From NCBI GenBank assembly GCA_028023455.1, contig JAQFVV010000012.1, positions 10,946,499-11,010,498 on the forward strand: DNA of 64,000 nt, read 5' to 3'. The notes under the pieces are model-generated. The model searched no databases and was not told the DNA's origin. It worked only from the letters and a program-made list of their open reading frames with translations. This document shows positions 11,320 to 24,467 of this stretch, piece by piece (the stretch's first letter is position 1; each line of letters opens with the position of its first letter). The DNA comes from Epiperipatus broadwayi. Its lineage: Eukaryota > Onychophora > Udeonychophora > Euonychophora > Peripatidae. The position numbers were made by a program, and so were the translations under genes.

Positions 11320-14300
11320 TAGAACATATATACGTATTTTAAAATAAAAAGTGGATGAACATTTGCTGTGTTATTTATTATATATGATGTATACAGTATT
11401 ATAGATAAAGTAATTATAGATATTTTAAGGGTTTTATGAATAAAATATTGTATGTGTATACAATTACAGCAAAGTCATTACCTGTATATATATTACAATA
11501 ATATACTTTTGCTTTTGGGAAAAATGAATTTACTATAGCTATCTCTGACGTCATCAGTGATGCAAAATTCAAGATGGCTGCCAATTTTTTTTTTTTTAAT
11601 TTTTCCCGATCGTTATAGCGAATAATCGATTGTACATCGAAGTAGTGGGTACAAATTGATGATGATCGCTATTGTGAAATATCGCTAAGTAGACAATCGC
11701 TAAGTGGGGTAAAAGTGTATAGGCATTGATAATGATGATGGAGGCAATTAAGCTATTTTTCAATGAACCCAATAAACCATATTGAATGGGATTTAGATAG
11801 TTGTTGTATAGAAGCACTTGATAATCTATAAAAGACTATTATTGTAAATTTGAGTCAAAATATGTTTTATTGGCAGACAGCATGGACTAAAAATTTTTTA
11901 TTGTACAGACAATCCAGACTATGTAACTAAAGATCGGAAAAGTGCTTTATTATTCAAATACAAAATGGCTTTATATAGATACGATTTAAATTATATCGGA
12001 ATAAATTACTAGAAGCTCTTGTAGTCCATCTCTATCCACATGGTACTCCATGGGGGAAGAAATGATGTCTAGCCTGTAAGTGAAAAATGACCTAGCATGA
12101 AGAAGAAAATTTGATTGCTCCATACCAGCTCTATGATATATGTGTACATATATATATATGAATGATCCAAAAGTGAAGAAAAGATCTAATGATGGTTGAT
12201 AATGTCCAGCTAAACTATGATATATTCACAAATCAATCTTGAGACTGATCATTGGAAAAATACTACAAGTTATTTTGTTAGCCTGCAAAATCAATAACTG
12301 TTAAAGAACTACATGGATAAAATTGTTCAGTTGTAATCCAGTCAAAAAGAGTGTATAAAAGTCATCAATGGAGTAAACTCATCTAAAACTCCGTTTGACA
12401 AATTGGAGGGAGGGGGGGTATCCTGAGGAATTGTCAGTTTTTATTTTTATATAACTACTTTTTTGCTGGCAAAAGATAAACAAAAACTAAAGTAACAATG
12501 ATTATTTCACTGTTATATAAATATTTTTTTTCTTAGTTGGTTAACCATTAACCCATATCAATTTTTATTTATATTATCTCATACACTCTAAATATTATAT
12601 ATATGTTTGCTTTAGAGTAAGATGTGTATTTATATATTTTTTGTGTGTGCATTGTCTAATTTTTAATTGAGAATCGGATATACGTATTAATTATCAATAC
12701 TTAACCTTGATAGGGAATCTGGGTAATAAAAATATTTTGTGTGTATATAAATAAAAAGAAAAAAGGAATATAATCTATACCTTGCTAAGGGTTGTACCAA
12801 CCACTGTTTGAGAAAATGTTAGAGATAATTTACATGTTACTATTACTGAAATAAAACTATTATATATATAGATATGCTTTTCATTTATGCATTTCATCAA
12901 GTTAACTGAATAGTGCAACATTGCAAATGAGTTTCATGAACTCCAAAGTTATGATCCAGTGCTAACAGTATTTCTAGTAAAGGATATAAGTTCAAACCTA
13001 GATTGTTAATGGCACCATTCTGGTTCTTTAATAATATAACCAACCCAAACTAATAAATATCCTAGCCACCTTAACTATCATAGGTAATATCCATATGATG
13101 AGCAGGAAATATTATTGCTATGGAGTTTACATTAACAACAATATGTTTTAAACTGATGTCCCTAATATGCTTATCATAGTTTACGAATGGGTCAGTAGGC
13201 TATTATCTTATATACTTGGAGCCAGTTACATTTGCTACTCCAGTGTGATCTGATCATAGCATCCTGTAGAGGGTCTAGTTACCATATACATTTTAATAGA
13301 TAATTTATATTAATTTTATTAGTTTTAACCTTTATGTTTTATATATATTTCAATTACTAATTAAATTAAATTATTCAATTAACCTCTTTAAAATTTAAAT
13401 TTATATATTTATATCATACATTGCTTACTTTTTTTTATGTTTTAAATTATTGCTTTCTATTAGCTGCCAACTTCAACTGACAAATTTTTGAATATTTCTG
13501 CTTTATGTAATAACTCACTCTATGTTTATTTTTTGTATGTTTACTTTTTCTTACTTTATTTTTTATTAATATTATTTTTTTATTATATTAATAAAGTTTC
13601 TTACTTCTGTAATTTTTATTTAGTTTTAAACATAAATCTTTATTTAATCTTGAATTCCTTTTTTTAATTAGTAAAGCTTTTTTAATTTTCCAATCTACAA
13701 TTTTTTTTCAAATTTATGTCCTGTTTTTATAGAATACATGTAATTAGGTGAAATTGTAATGAAATAAAATTATCTGAAGAATATAATATGCGCCCATTAT
13801 ATAAAATGGAAAAAGAAAAGTGTTATTAATTATAATGTCATATCACATTACATAATTGGCGACTATCATTTAGAAAAAGAACCTATATATATTGACTCTA
13901 TTACAATATATATATATACATTGAAACATGTGACAATACAAATGCATTCTTTAATGGATGGACATATTTGAATTTGCAAAGGGGCTCATTATAATTTAAA
14001 GTCAATTAAAAACTTCAAATAGTTAAGAATAAATATTTTAAAAAAATAATTGGGAATCTAAAACCAAATAAAGCAAGTTATTCTATTTGATGATGATTAT
14101 ATATAGTTATACAATTAATAAATATTGATTCATGTACATTGATTTTAAAATTAATAAAATGATTGTAAAAATAAAAATTGTAATTTTTATGAATTTACTT
14201 TTCATTTGTTAACCTAGGGATTGTATATTTGAAAATTTTATATCTTTGTATAGAGAAAAAAGAGGGAATCTAAATATAAAGATATGAAATTAAAGAAGTT

Positions 14301-15477
14301 ATAAGCAAATACAAAAATGTTGAAATATGTTTTTTTTTTTTAAAACAAGAATCACACAAGATATTTTAAGAAGTTTGTTTCATGTATAATTAAATTAAAA
14401 AAGAACAATACATGTAAGTTTATAGTTCAGACTTTATATTTATTCATAGAGGGCATTGCTGAAATTTCATAATGTTTGGAAAGATGATGTGAATATTAAC
14501 TAATGTTTAGTAATTAAAAAAATATGAATAGTCTATTTGCAAAAGGATTCCAAAGAAAAATCTATGAAATCATACAGTTCAATGAATTCAAAGATCCAAA
14601 GTGGAAATTAATCCCAAGTGTGAATGATAAAAAAAAAAAAAATTAAAGGGTGGTTTAAAGAAATGATAAAAGATTACTATGTCAAAAACAAATCTATAGT
14701 TTTAAAATATACCTGAATCAAAAAGTTTATTAATTATTAAATCCACAATAAGATTTTTTTCTCCCATGTATATAAATGTAAGTATATTTAGGTCTGAACT
14801 TAATTTTTTTTATTATCTTTGTAAAATATATTTTTTAGAAATTTATTTTATTCTTATATATAGATTCTATTTATTAGAACTTAAATTTTTTTTTTTTTCT
14901 CACTGTGATTCAAAGGCTGTATAGTTGCATTTGTTTAGACAGTTATGAATGAACAATAATCTCCTTTAAATTACTATGGATATATATTTATTAATACGTA
15001 AAGAATTAGAAATGTCAGCAAGATATGGAATGTTAAATCGATTAATGAAGGCTTGACATTGCAGTCTTTTATAAATTATATTTTTCTCTTTAGTTGGAAA
15101 AATCATGTTAATTTCTTTCTGATACATTAGATCAGGAATGCATTTTTTTTTGTGTTTGTGCATATAAACATAGATAATAAAAAAAATGTTCTTGTTATTT
15201 AAAACTAAATTTAGTATCCATGTTGCTCTTACTTAAATCTTCTCACTTCCATTACATATTTAGATAATTTGTTCATGATTATATGCTCTATGTTGAGTAT
15301 ACATTGGAATGTTACAAAAAAAATTATGATATGGAGTATGAAGTCATTATTGATGATCTTCTATAATGAAAGAAGTACTCAAGATACCTATATGGTATAT
15401 ACTGACCCTTACATAAATATAAATTAATGCTGTATTACCAAATTCACCACTTCCTTTATTTTGTTGTAAAACTTATA
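11320..15477. other. A+T-rich stretch, mostly featureless
   Basis: No exon or RNA gene was found. A patch at 11605-11720 repeats words such as ATCGCTA and TCGCTAAGT and may be the edge of a DNA transposon, but the ends could not be located. The rest is A/T-rich with short microsatellite-like TA runs. Confidence 0.5.
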
Positions 15478-15673
15478 TAAATTCAATTTATACATTCTAC
15501 TTTGAATACTTTTTAGTAAAAACCTTTTATTGTACATATATCCATAGACAATTTACATTTTGACTATCCTGTTGTGTGTAGGACAGTCAAACTGTAAGAT
15601 TGTGATGCATATATGTACAATAAAAGGTTTTTTGCTACAAAGTGTTCAAATTAGAGTGGATAAATTGCATTTA
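15478..15673. repeat. Foldback hairpin of 196 bp
   Basis: The two halves are inverted copies over nearly their full length. The left half runs from AATTCAATTTAT through AACCTTTTATTGTACATATA, and the right half from TATATGTACAATAAAAGGTT through ATAAATTGCATT, meeting near CCTGTTGTGTGTAGGACAG. Several mismatches are present. It has the form of a palindromic MITE. Confidence 0.8.
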
Positions 15674-17089
15674 TAAATTAGTAATAATCAGAAAATATAT
15701 CACGTTTCTTTTAGAATTCATCCCTTCAATTTTTACAAAATAGGAATGTGATTTGAACATCATTACACTATTTATTAAATAAAAAAAAATATTATATATA
15801 TGGAAAAATCAATAAAAGAATGATTATTATTGAAGCAATGATTGTTTAATACTATCCCAATAAATAAATAAGGTTTGAACTGTAATTGGGAATCTGGTAT
15901 ATATAATTAAAAAGATATATATACAGAACTTTTTCATCCAAATTTTCCACTACTTTTGAGCTTCTCACTATATAAATGTTTATATTTATTGTCATAATAT
16001 AAATACTGGTACCAACATATAACAACTCTAGATAAAATGAAATTTACATCTTTCCATGCTACCATTCATGTCTTTCTACAACTACAATATATATAACAAT
16101 GATTTGATTAGTAGTGCATGAGATATATGATTCAACTCTTGTTACATGATAGTTTGTGATGGTACTTGTATACTAATAAAATAATAATGCTATTTTTCTT
16201 CCTGCCCTAAAAATGCTCCAATTTATGAAATAATTTGAAATTTTTTTTTTTTTGATACCAACAATTAATACTAATTATCATATCTATAACAAGAACATAA
16301 CCATCATGCACCATTTTTCATTACAAAAATTTAGAATTTCAATTCACGGAAAGCATAAAATAGTAATAATCATAATGTCAAAGACGAGGAACACCAAAAA
16401 TATCCTGGAATGATGTAACAAAATATGGTTTAATTTAATTAAAATATATAATAAAATATTAAGAACAATTTTGCTCATAAAATTTGAATGATGAAAGTCA
16501 ACGTATAAAAATAGTTTATTAATAGATTTTCGAAATAAATTTATATTTATCCTTCTTTATTAAGGATAATAATTACACTCCAGTTATAGAACATCTAAAA
16601 ATAGTAGTAATGTTACCATATTTTTACCTATGTAAAAATAAGAGAGATGATTTTATTTATCTTTAATCATACTTGGAAATTCACTTCTCTTTAATTATTA
16701 CAATTAATGCTAGTAGAAAATTCTTATTAAAATTTAAAAAATATAATTAATTAAAGCTGTGAAATTCACAATAGTTCTACTAAAATATAATAAAATTTTA
16801 AATCATAATAAATAAATAAAAAAGCGAAAGTAGATGGCATGTTTTAAAACTTAGACAAAATTAACTTTCTAAATTTCAGTGATCATTCTTAGTTTACTAC
16901 TTTTCTTAGTATCCACTTGGAGATTTTTATTTGTCTAATTTTATCATTTTTATTTTATGATGAGATGAATTAAAAGCTATAGAATGTTTGTAACTCAATT
17001 TTCCAGTAATTTATGTACATATAAATAATACTTAATGTGACAACAGCGGCAAGTCAGTAAAGTAGATCTAGACAAATAATATTGTAAAA
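15674..17089. other. A+T-rich stretch without identified features
   Basis: I see no coding exon, RNA gene or assignable repeat here. Confidence 0.5.
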
Positions 17090-17494
17090 CAGGATGGGCA
17101 AATAGCGGCCTGCCAAAACAATCAGAAAAATCCGCATTAAACTGAGATTTCCCGTGCGCGACCGAAGATTTGTCTCGTATTTTCCACTAGGATGGCCACA
17201 TCAATACACATGTGCAATGTAGATACGATGTGCAGTGCTTTTCCAGTTGATCTGGTTAATTTTAATTTTGTCTTTGCATTAACAAATATATACATCTCCA
17301 ACTTTAGTGAAACCATGAACCCTCTGAAAAAATGTGAAATCGGTGATGAATGTCATGTGTTTAATGAAGAATGGACAAATAAATATTTCTTTGGTAATAC
17401 AGGGAATAAAGCAGTGTGTTTACTGTGTCATGAAAAAGGTGTGGCCGTCCGCCAACCTATGTGGCCCCTGAGCCAAAACAATTGCCCACCCCTG
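17090..17494 (+). mobile_element. Short internally deleted hAT transposon
   Basis: The left terminus CAGGATGGGCAAATAGCGGCC (17090 onwards) and the inverted right terminus TTGCCCACCCCTG (ending 17494) match the hAT-type end CAGGGGTGGGCAA. Flanking 8-mers TTGTAAAA and TAGTAAAC agree at six of eight positions and may be a decayed 8-bp target duplication, as hAT elements make. The interior keeps an N-terminal transposase fragment (17315-17497). The element is 405 bp, so most of the transposase has been lost. Confidence 0.8.
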
Positions 17495-17497
17495 TAG
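17315..17497 (+). pseudogene. hAT transposase N-terminal zinc-finger fragment (GTF2IRD2/ZBED-like)
   Basis: The frame from the ATG at 17315 reads MNPLKKCEIGDECHVFNEEW and then TNKYFFGNTGNKAVCLLCHE. This matches the conserved start of hAT transposases of the GTF2IRD2/SCAND3-like group, where a CxxC pair opens a BED-type zinc finger. After CLLCHEKGVAV the similarity stops and the frame runs straight into the right terminal repeat, so the finger's second half, the dimer region and the catalytic core are missing. An upstream in-frame ATG (17192) only adds sequence unlike the family. It is a remnant inside the 405-bp element and is not a working gene. Confidence 0.75.
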
Positions 17498-17989
17498 TAA
17501 ACAGTTGATTCGCTGGGCAAATGAGTGCCACTTAACAAACATATTACACATAACCACAGAAGGAACAATTTGCAAATATTTGAAAATCTATTAATGCTGC
17601 ATTAGGTCTCACAAGGTTCCTGTGAAGTTTATTCATAATTTATGATGCCAATACCCTGATTTAATGCTGAGTGTAGCTTTAACTCTGAACATCTGTCTTT
17701 TTTTTTTCATGACAAAAAAAAAAGAGATCAACTATAGCTAAACAAAACGATATTTTAAACCTTGGCAAATGCTATAATCCTAATTACCAAATGTTTTCCC
17801 ATTTTATTGTTTGGCAAATATCTTAAAGAATTGTCTTGCAAATATAACTAGTTTTGTTTAACATTGTTATTTATTTATCAAGTTTTAATTATTTTGCTAT
17901 TCTTCTAAACATAGTGAATTATTAATTTAATAACTTTAATCAGAGAAAAAGTCACCTACAGTTAGAATAGTAAAATACAATGGAGTGGT

Positions 17990-20900
17990 GAACTATTGAA
18001 TCAGTAAGATATGCTTTGCAAATCTTAGTTTCACCTTGCTTTCTTTTTATCTACCCTCATGCCTTATTTCAAACCCTAATTTTATTGTATTGTGTGTGTG
18101 CTGCATATATTTACTGAAACCCCGCCTAAATTTATATGTTTAATGGGGTATCCAGGGTTTTTATAATAATTAAATTTGTCTTAACAGTTTTATTTCAAAC
18201 CGTCAAGTATATTTTATGTATATATGCTTGTACAACAAAAGTAGATCACATATTCTCATCTACACACATACTGCGATAATATTTTAAAAGTTATGAAAAT
18301 ATTTTGTTGTTTAAAGTTTGTTTGTTTGGATCTGTTTATTTTGGGATATTATATTCGCTATACTTGTTTTCATTTAATTTAAAATAATATCACTTATAAA
18401 TAGATTTTAAACATTAAATTAAAAAAAAAGTTGTAAATAAATTTTTAACCTTAGTTTTCAAAATCATGCCATTTTCTTTTAAAATCAATGAGGGTGGGGA
18501 AAGAGAACATTAGTGGCTAATTTTAAACTGTTTATGCCAGTTTCACTAGTGGATTTTTTTTGATTAATTAATTATAAGATAACAGTTTAGCTGCCAATTT
18601 TAATTAAATAAATTGGATCAGAATATCTGGGAAAGTGCCTATAATAAATTTTAATTAAAAAGTACATTTCTTGGTATCTGATCTAATTAATAAATTTTGA
18701 TTACTGGATTTCTTCACCACAGGGCAAAAGTGATTGTTTAATGTGAGAGTATAAATAAGGCTGATTTTGTGATAAGAATAGACAAAATTTTAGTTATCTA
18801 AGAAACAAGTTTCAGACATAGATTTTAGTTGTCTAAAATCTGAGTTCTAAGTTCAAAATAAGTTTAAAGTTTAGAATAAGAAGTTTAAAAGAAAGAAGTT
18901 GGTCAAAGAAGTCACCTTATTTGATTCCCTATGAAAAGTGAACTGTACCCAGAAATTCCTATGGTGGTCAACTTTAGAATGACGAGGTAAAAGGCAATGG
19001 GCCATCTTCCCTCGGAATGGCTTCCTCGCTGCCATCTGTCTCCATCCAAAATCCTGTAATTGTGCTTTGAAATTCCAACTAAACTATCAGAAGTAATGCT
19101 GCTCATGGAAGCTGTATCGTGAAACATCGTGAATTATGCCGCTGCTTGTAAAAACTGTGATTAGATAGGAGAACCAAAGTTTGCTCAAGAACTATTCAAA
19201 TTTTTGTGAAACGCTTATGGCTGTCCTTGCAAAGTGAGGTAATTAAAATGTAACCCAAGATCTCGTAAACCTTAAGCTATAGCTATTTTAATAATGTATT
19301 TCATATTACGTATTTATCGTGTGTAATTATTTAATCCTTCATTAATGCATGTTACACTTCTACTTGGGTTACCTTTTTTTAATTTTTTTTTAATATATAA
19401 ATATGTATAACATTATATTTTGAATGCCTTATTATAATGTGATTTTAAATTGATTCTTTCAAGCCTGTCCGAGTTGCGTAAGGAAATCTTATAAATGCTT
19501 GGTTGCCATGTTAATTACTAAATTGCAAGCATGCATTCCCCCTTCCCTTTATAAACTGTATTTAAGATAATTATTTTACATATTACATAAATGATTTTAA
19601 AATGATTTTTTTTATTTAAATGTTGTTGAGAGAGGCTGGCCATAAAATAAGTTTAAGAGCGAGTTATTCTGCCTTTTTGTGAACCACTCTTTTATATATA
19701 TTTTAAAATCAAGTTGTGTGTTGCTGCTGAACATGCTGGAGTATTAAATTCGCTTTACTTTTCCCAAGTTCATCGATGGCTGGATCCGTGTCCCTGTTTT
19801 ACTCTGCGATTCCCATTAGAGTGTGACATAAATGTCTCACTGGGGAATTTATTCGCTTACGTCCCCACAGTTATGAAGCACCTGGGTGCGAGCCAGGCTT
19901 GAGCTGTGTAAGGACTAGAGACATCCCAGATAAATGGCAAAATGCCTATCCAAACTTCAAATTTAGTTTGTTATTTGTGTTCTGGTAAAGCCATGATCCC
20001 ATCATAGTACTCCATCCTTCGCACTTTATCACTAGCATCACCACATGCATATTCCCATAAGAATTTCTTAATAACAATTAATTAAATGAATCCCAGTAAT
20101 GCACAGTATAACTTTATCTTAGAATTAGAATCAACATTCACATGAGCTCCTCTTATTAACTTAGGGTTCCCTGTTTCACGTTTAATTAGTTTTAAATTGC
20201 TTTAATACTTTACATGGCTCGCACATACTTTGTAATATAATAGACACATTATAATATAAAACAACTCGAGTAGAAATACAAATATTTATGTATATCTTTA
20301 TTTGCTATCAAACCTGGAGGACATACTTTATAACTCTATATTGTACCGGATGGTTCCGCCGAATGAAGTATACTTACACATATATATGTTTTGCTGGTTT
20401 CATACTTCTTCATAATACATTTATAATCTTATAAATGTTACGTGAACGAACCGGCACATTCGAGCAAAATGGGAGATATTATTGATAGCTTTAACAATCA
20501 ACAATGGCCCACCTCGGCTGCTAGATTCAAACCCCTACTATCCAAACACTTTATTTGTTTCGGAGTAAACTCCGGGCACCAGCTATCTATTCAGAAGAAT
20601 AAACAATGTATTTGGTCAGTAGGCTCATAATCCAGCGCTCGAAATGATCCCAAAAACTAGCCCAGTCTAATTTTAATCAGTAATAAAATATAGAAAAAGA
20701 ATTGACTGACAAATAAAGTTTAATTTTAAAGACAATTTATTAACTAACATTTACTAATTTTAAACATTTTTATAAATCTAAATAACACACACATTTTAAG
20801 TTAACATACTATAATATATTTTATGAGAAGGCATCAATAATCTTTGACATTTAAATTATCTAACATTCACAAGCACGCACATCAATAGTTCATTTTATGC

Positions 20901-22285
20901 ATGCTTATAAAGTTCAAATTACTTGTCTCTGTAGGATTTATGAATTACAGTGGTGGCTACTACATATAAATGAGAATAATAAAATGTTTTACCTAGGATT
21001 TTTGGAACGTGGATATTGCTTGTTGTCAGCTGCTTCTGATGAAGTATATCTAATAAAGGATATCTAACCGGTTAGATTTGACATTTCTTGAAGAGATTTG
21101 ACGCTAATACGTTGGTTTTATTCTTGGAGACAGTTAAACATTGATGGAGGATTTCTGAGCTGTTATTTAGACATTATTTCATGGGCAGGTTTTGCTGATC
21201 TTGTTGGACTAAGGGCTGAAATAAAAGCGTATATTCCCAAAAGCTGCTCTTCACTCCATTTCTGTTTCTGGGTACATAATATAAATTGCACTGTTATCTG
21301 AACTGAAAAAGACTGACTCTAGACAAACTGAAAACTAGGCTGAAACTGGATGTCCGATAAAAATCTAGTTATTTATGTATGTGAAGTATTTTGTTTTAAG
21401 ATCCTCCGGCAATAGTTGTTGTCGAAATTCCCCTAATAACTAATCCTTTGACAACGTGTTAGTAGTAGACATGACAAAACGTGTTGTTTTTATATCTTTA
21501 ATTAGTAGCCCACCGCTGTGTTTTTAAATACATTTCATTTCAATATTTATTTTCATGCATTTTTCAATATGATTTTAACACACATTTATTATATATCTTA
21601 TTAACAAGCTTACATTTATTTTTATTTACCATTGCACATATATATGCATTTATTCTAATAACTGGAGTGATAAGGGATTTATATTTTAACTTTTAATTTA
21701 TAATAATAACACTTTTTAACTTTTATGAACTCTTAGTTTTATCTTTTCTAACCAAAACTCCCCCTCCCTCCTTTTAATCAATTATTTTCTAACTTTTATT
21801 TCAAACTCTTTTACGAAAATAAACTGTAATAAACTCTTCAACATTTAAATACATTTTTCTTTTACGAAAAATTATTTTAATAATTTTTTTAGATAAATTA
21901 GTATGTGCCAATTTCAATATTGGTACAATATGCCTCAATAAATAGTGTAGTAATTAAATAGTTACTTTATTTATTTATTTATTCAGGATGCAATCTAAGT
22001 TAAATACCATGTTAGGCTTATCTTGGGCACATCTATAAGTCATTGTTAAATGAACCTAGGGCTATTTTAGATCTAGAATCTTTTGTTTCTCCCTGACCAC
22101 CGGCATCGACAGGAAGTTATATTATTAGTAGCATCAGGTACGTTATCACATAGAGGGCGTTGTGGAGCTTAAACTTTAGATTTGAACTTGGGATTTCTGG
22201 GAGGCCACCCTTCCTAGTGTTGAGTTCCATGTCTAGGCTTTAAATTCTGCAATGTGTTAGCGAGATAGACTAATTTTGACCATTA
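17990..22285 (+). repeat. Long diverged repeat or duplicated locus, copy A
   Basis: Blocks recur in the same order and orientation at 41180-44015: 17995-18145 with 41180-41325 (GCTTTGCAAATCTTNGTTTCACC), 19240-19290 with 42330-42395 (TAACCCAAGAKCTC, then GCTATAGCTATTTTA), 19510-19560 with 42805-42850 (GCAAGCATGCATT), 19640-19860 with 42950-43130 (GAGTGTG, then TGTCNCACNGGGGAATT), and 22050-22285 with 43780-44015 (TTTGTTTCTCCCTGACCACC). Between blocks the similarity fades. No coding content was recognised. It could be a large transposon with lost ends or an old locus duplication. Confidence 0.6.
22050..22285 (+). repeat. Dispersed repeat d, copy 1
   Basis: This is the best-conserved block shared with 43780-44015. 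Shared words in order are TTTGTTTCTCCCTGACCACC, GTAGCATCAG, GTTATCACRTAG and CTGCARTGTGTTAGCGAGAT. The degree of conservation compared with its surroundings suggests either a separate, younger repeat family or a constrained core. No tRNA-like promoter boxes were found. Confidence 0.7.
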
Positions 22286-22739
22286 CTCTATGCTATGTTT
22301 TGTTCCAAAGCTTCCATTATGTTCGATATATATTGAGAATAATAGCTCATGTTTGATTAGAATGTGTACAGTACTCTTCAACATGCATGTACAGATACCT
22401 TTTTTTACATGTATATATAAACAAAATTTTAAGAAGTAATATAAATAATAAAAAAAATTGAGGGGAAGATATTTACATATATTTATATTGAGTGTGTATT
22501 CAACTCATGCATTCACAAGAAGAAAACAACTAACTACCTTATTTTTATTTTTTAAAATAAAATAAAGTAAATAGCAAAGTGCCTAACTTTGTTATTAACT
22601 CTCCTGTACTCTCTTAACATTCGGACAGATTTCTTTGTTCGCCTTAGATTTAAGCTTTCAATTTTCATTTTAATATTAACTCATTATTATTTATCAGAAT
22701 AAAATAAATTTTACTTCATTCGATAAATATGTTTTAAAA

Positions 22740-23425
22740 GATCACATTTGATTTTCGGAATTATTTTAAAAATTAGACTTTAATCAAAACAAAATGCTGG
22801 CACATCATCAAATTTCAGGTGGAGCCAATTCAATTTGAAAAATGAATGAAATCCTTTTTGTTTGATGTTTGTTTTAAAAATCTGAACAAAATTATTTTTA
22901 ATATCTACTAAATCTATCACTTTATGCTTTAATAGTTTAAATTTTTTTTGTAATTTTTATATTGCTAAATATTATATTATAAGTCTGCTGAGTGATAACA
23001 TTTCTAGACAGTTGTATTTCCCATGACAGTAATCTCTATGCTAATAATATTCAGAAAATTATATTCTTTTATATTTAAAAACGAAACATTTCTATAAAAA
23101 ATAAATATGTAATAATATATTTTTGATTTCTAATAATTATTACACAATTATGATACAAAAATAACCATAAACTTTCAAAAAAATCAACTTTTTAGATCAT
23201 CATAATATTTTCCCGAAGTAATCTCACAAAGTTCAAGATCGTCGAATATACAATTACAAGGCATCAATGTGTGGTTTCAATTACTTTGAAATTCCTACTT
23301 ATTCAATTTTCATGACACCTTTTGAATTTTTTTTTAAATTAAAATATTAGAATATAAATATATGTGAATTTTAAATTCGTAAAAAAAATGTTAGCAACAT
23401 TTCTCAGTAGAGGGCAAAAAACACA
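22740..23425 (+). repeat. Dispersed repeat block e, copy 2
   Basis: This is the partner of 8820-9510, ending at TTTCTCAGTAGAGGGCAAA. Together with block c at 21585-21940 it repeats the order c-e that brackets the lectin exon at the left of the window, but here only about 0.8 kb separates the two and no lectin exon lies between. Confidence 0.6.
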
Positions 23426-23750
23426 AATTTAATTTCTAGATTTCTCAGTCATGGGTCCATCACTTGGATAAATTGCTCAAATAATTAGCTCTGGGTGATT
23501 TTAGTTTACTTTTTTCCCCAATAACTTTTTCTTTTATAGAAACATAAGTCAGTATTATCTTTAAATATGTTTTAATCTTTGTAAAATTAAATGAAGAATA
23601 AAATGTATATCACCTATTTACTCAAGCTTACAGAAGATGCTACTAGAATGGGGAGTTGTTACTGTTTTGTTCTTATTTTATAAGAGAAAAACATATTTTC
23701 AATTTTTAAAAACATGTAACTGAAAATATCATAAGTGAAATAAACATTAA

Positions 23751-24467
23751 AAAAAACATTCATGTAATATTTAATTTTATTTATTAACACAGAGATAATA
23801 TATAATTAAGCACTAAGGATTTTTCATCCTGACACATGCACTGTACTGTTTTTATATTATCTCAATGATGTCGTGTTGAGTATTGAGGAAACTCTCGAAC
23901 TAAGACACAAGATAGACTTTTGATAAGATAAGAATGGCCATCTTATCTTTAACCTACATTCTAGTTATATAGGCTAATATGAAGCATCTCAGTTTAAGAG
24001 CATGATGTTTCTCTGTTCACTTTACTTCCATTATTTTCTTTCTGCATATTAATTCTTACAAAATATCAAAACAGTACAGTGCATGTGTATCAAGATGAAA
24101 AGTCCTTACTGCTTAATTAGCTCTGCACTAATAAATAAGACTAAATATTACATAAATATTTCCTAGTATTAACATGTAATAAATGTAAAGATTTCATGCG
24201 AGTTAATATGCAAAAAGAAAATAATGGAAGTAAAATGGACAGAGATTCATCTTCATGCTCTTAAACTGAGATGCTTCAGATTAGCCTACATAATTAGAAT
24301 GTAGGTTAAAGACAAGATGCTGTTTGTATCCTTTCAAAAGTTTCTATCTTGTATCTTAGTTCAAGAGTTTCCTCAATACTCAACAAGACATCATTGAGAT
24401 TATATAAAACAGTATAGCACATGTATGTCAGGATGAAAGATACTTACTGCTTAAAAAACATTCATGT
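23751..24467. repeat. Second complex foldback element, same order F-T-Y-T'-F'-Y'-T'
   Basis: An exact 15-bp direct repeat AAAAAACATTCATGT bounds the block (23751-23765 and 24453-24467). Inside are F (about 23766-23807), T (23808-23856, with CATCCTGACACATGCACTGT), Y (23857-24068), inverted T' (24070-24117), inverted F' (about 24112-24155), inverted Y' (about 24190-24405) and a second inverted T' (24408-24455). The sequence is unrelated to the element at 7605-8477, yet the order of parts is identical. It has no coding capacity. Confidence 0.8.
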
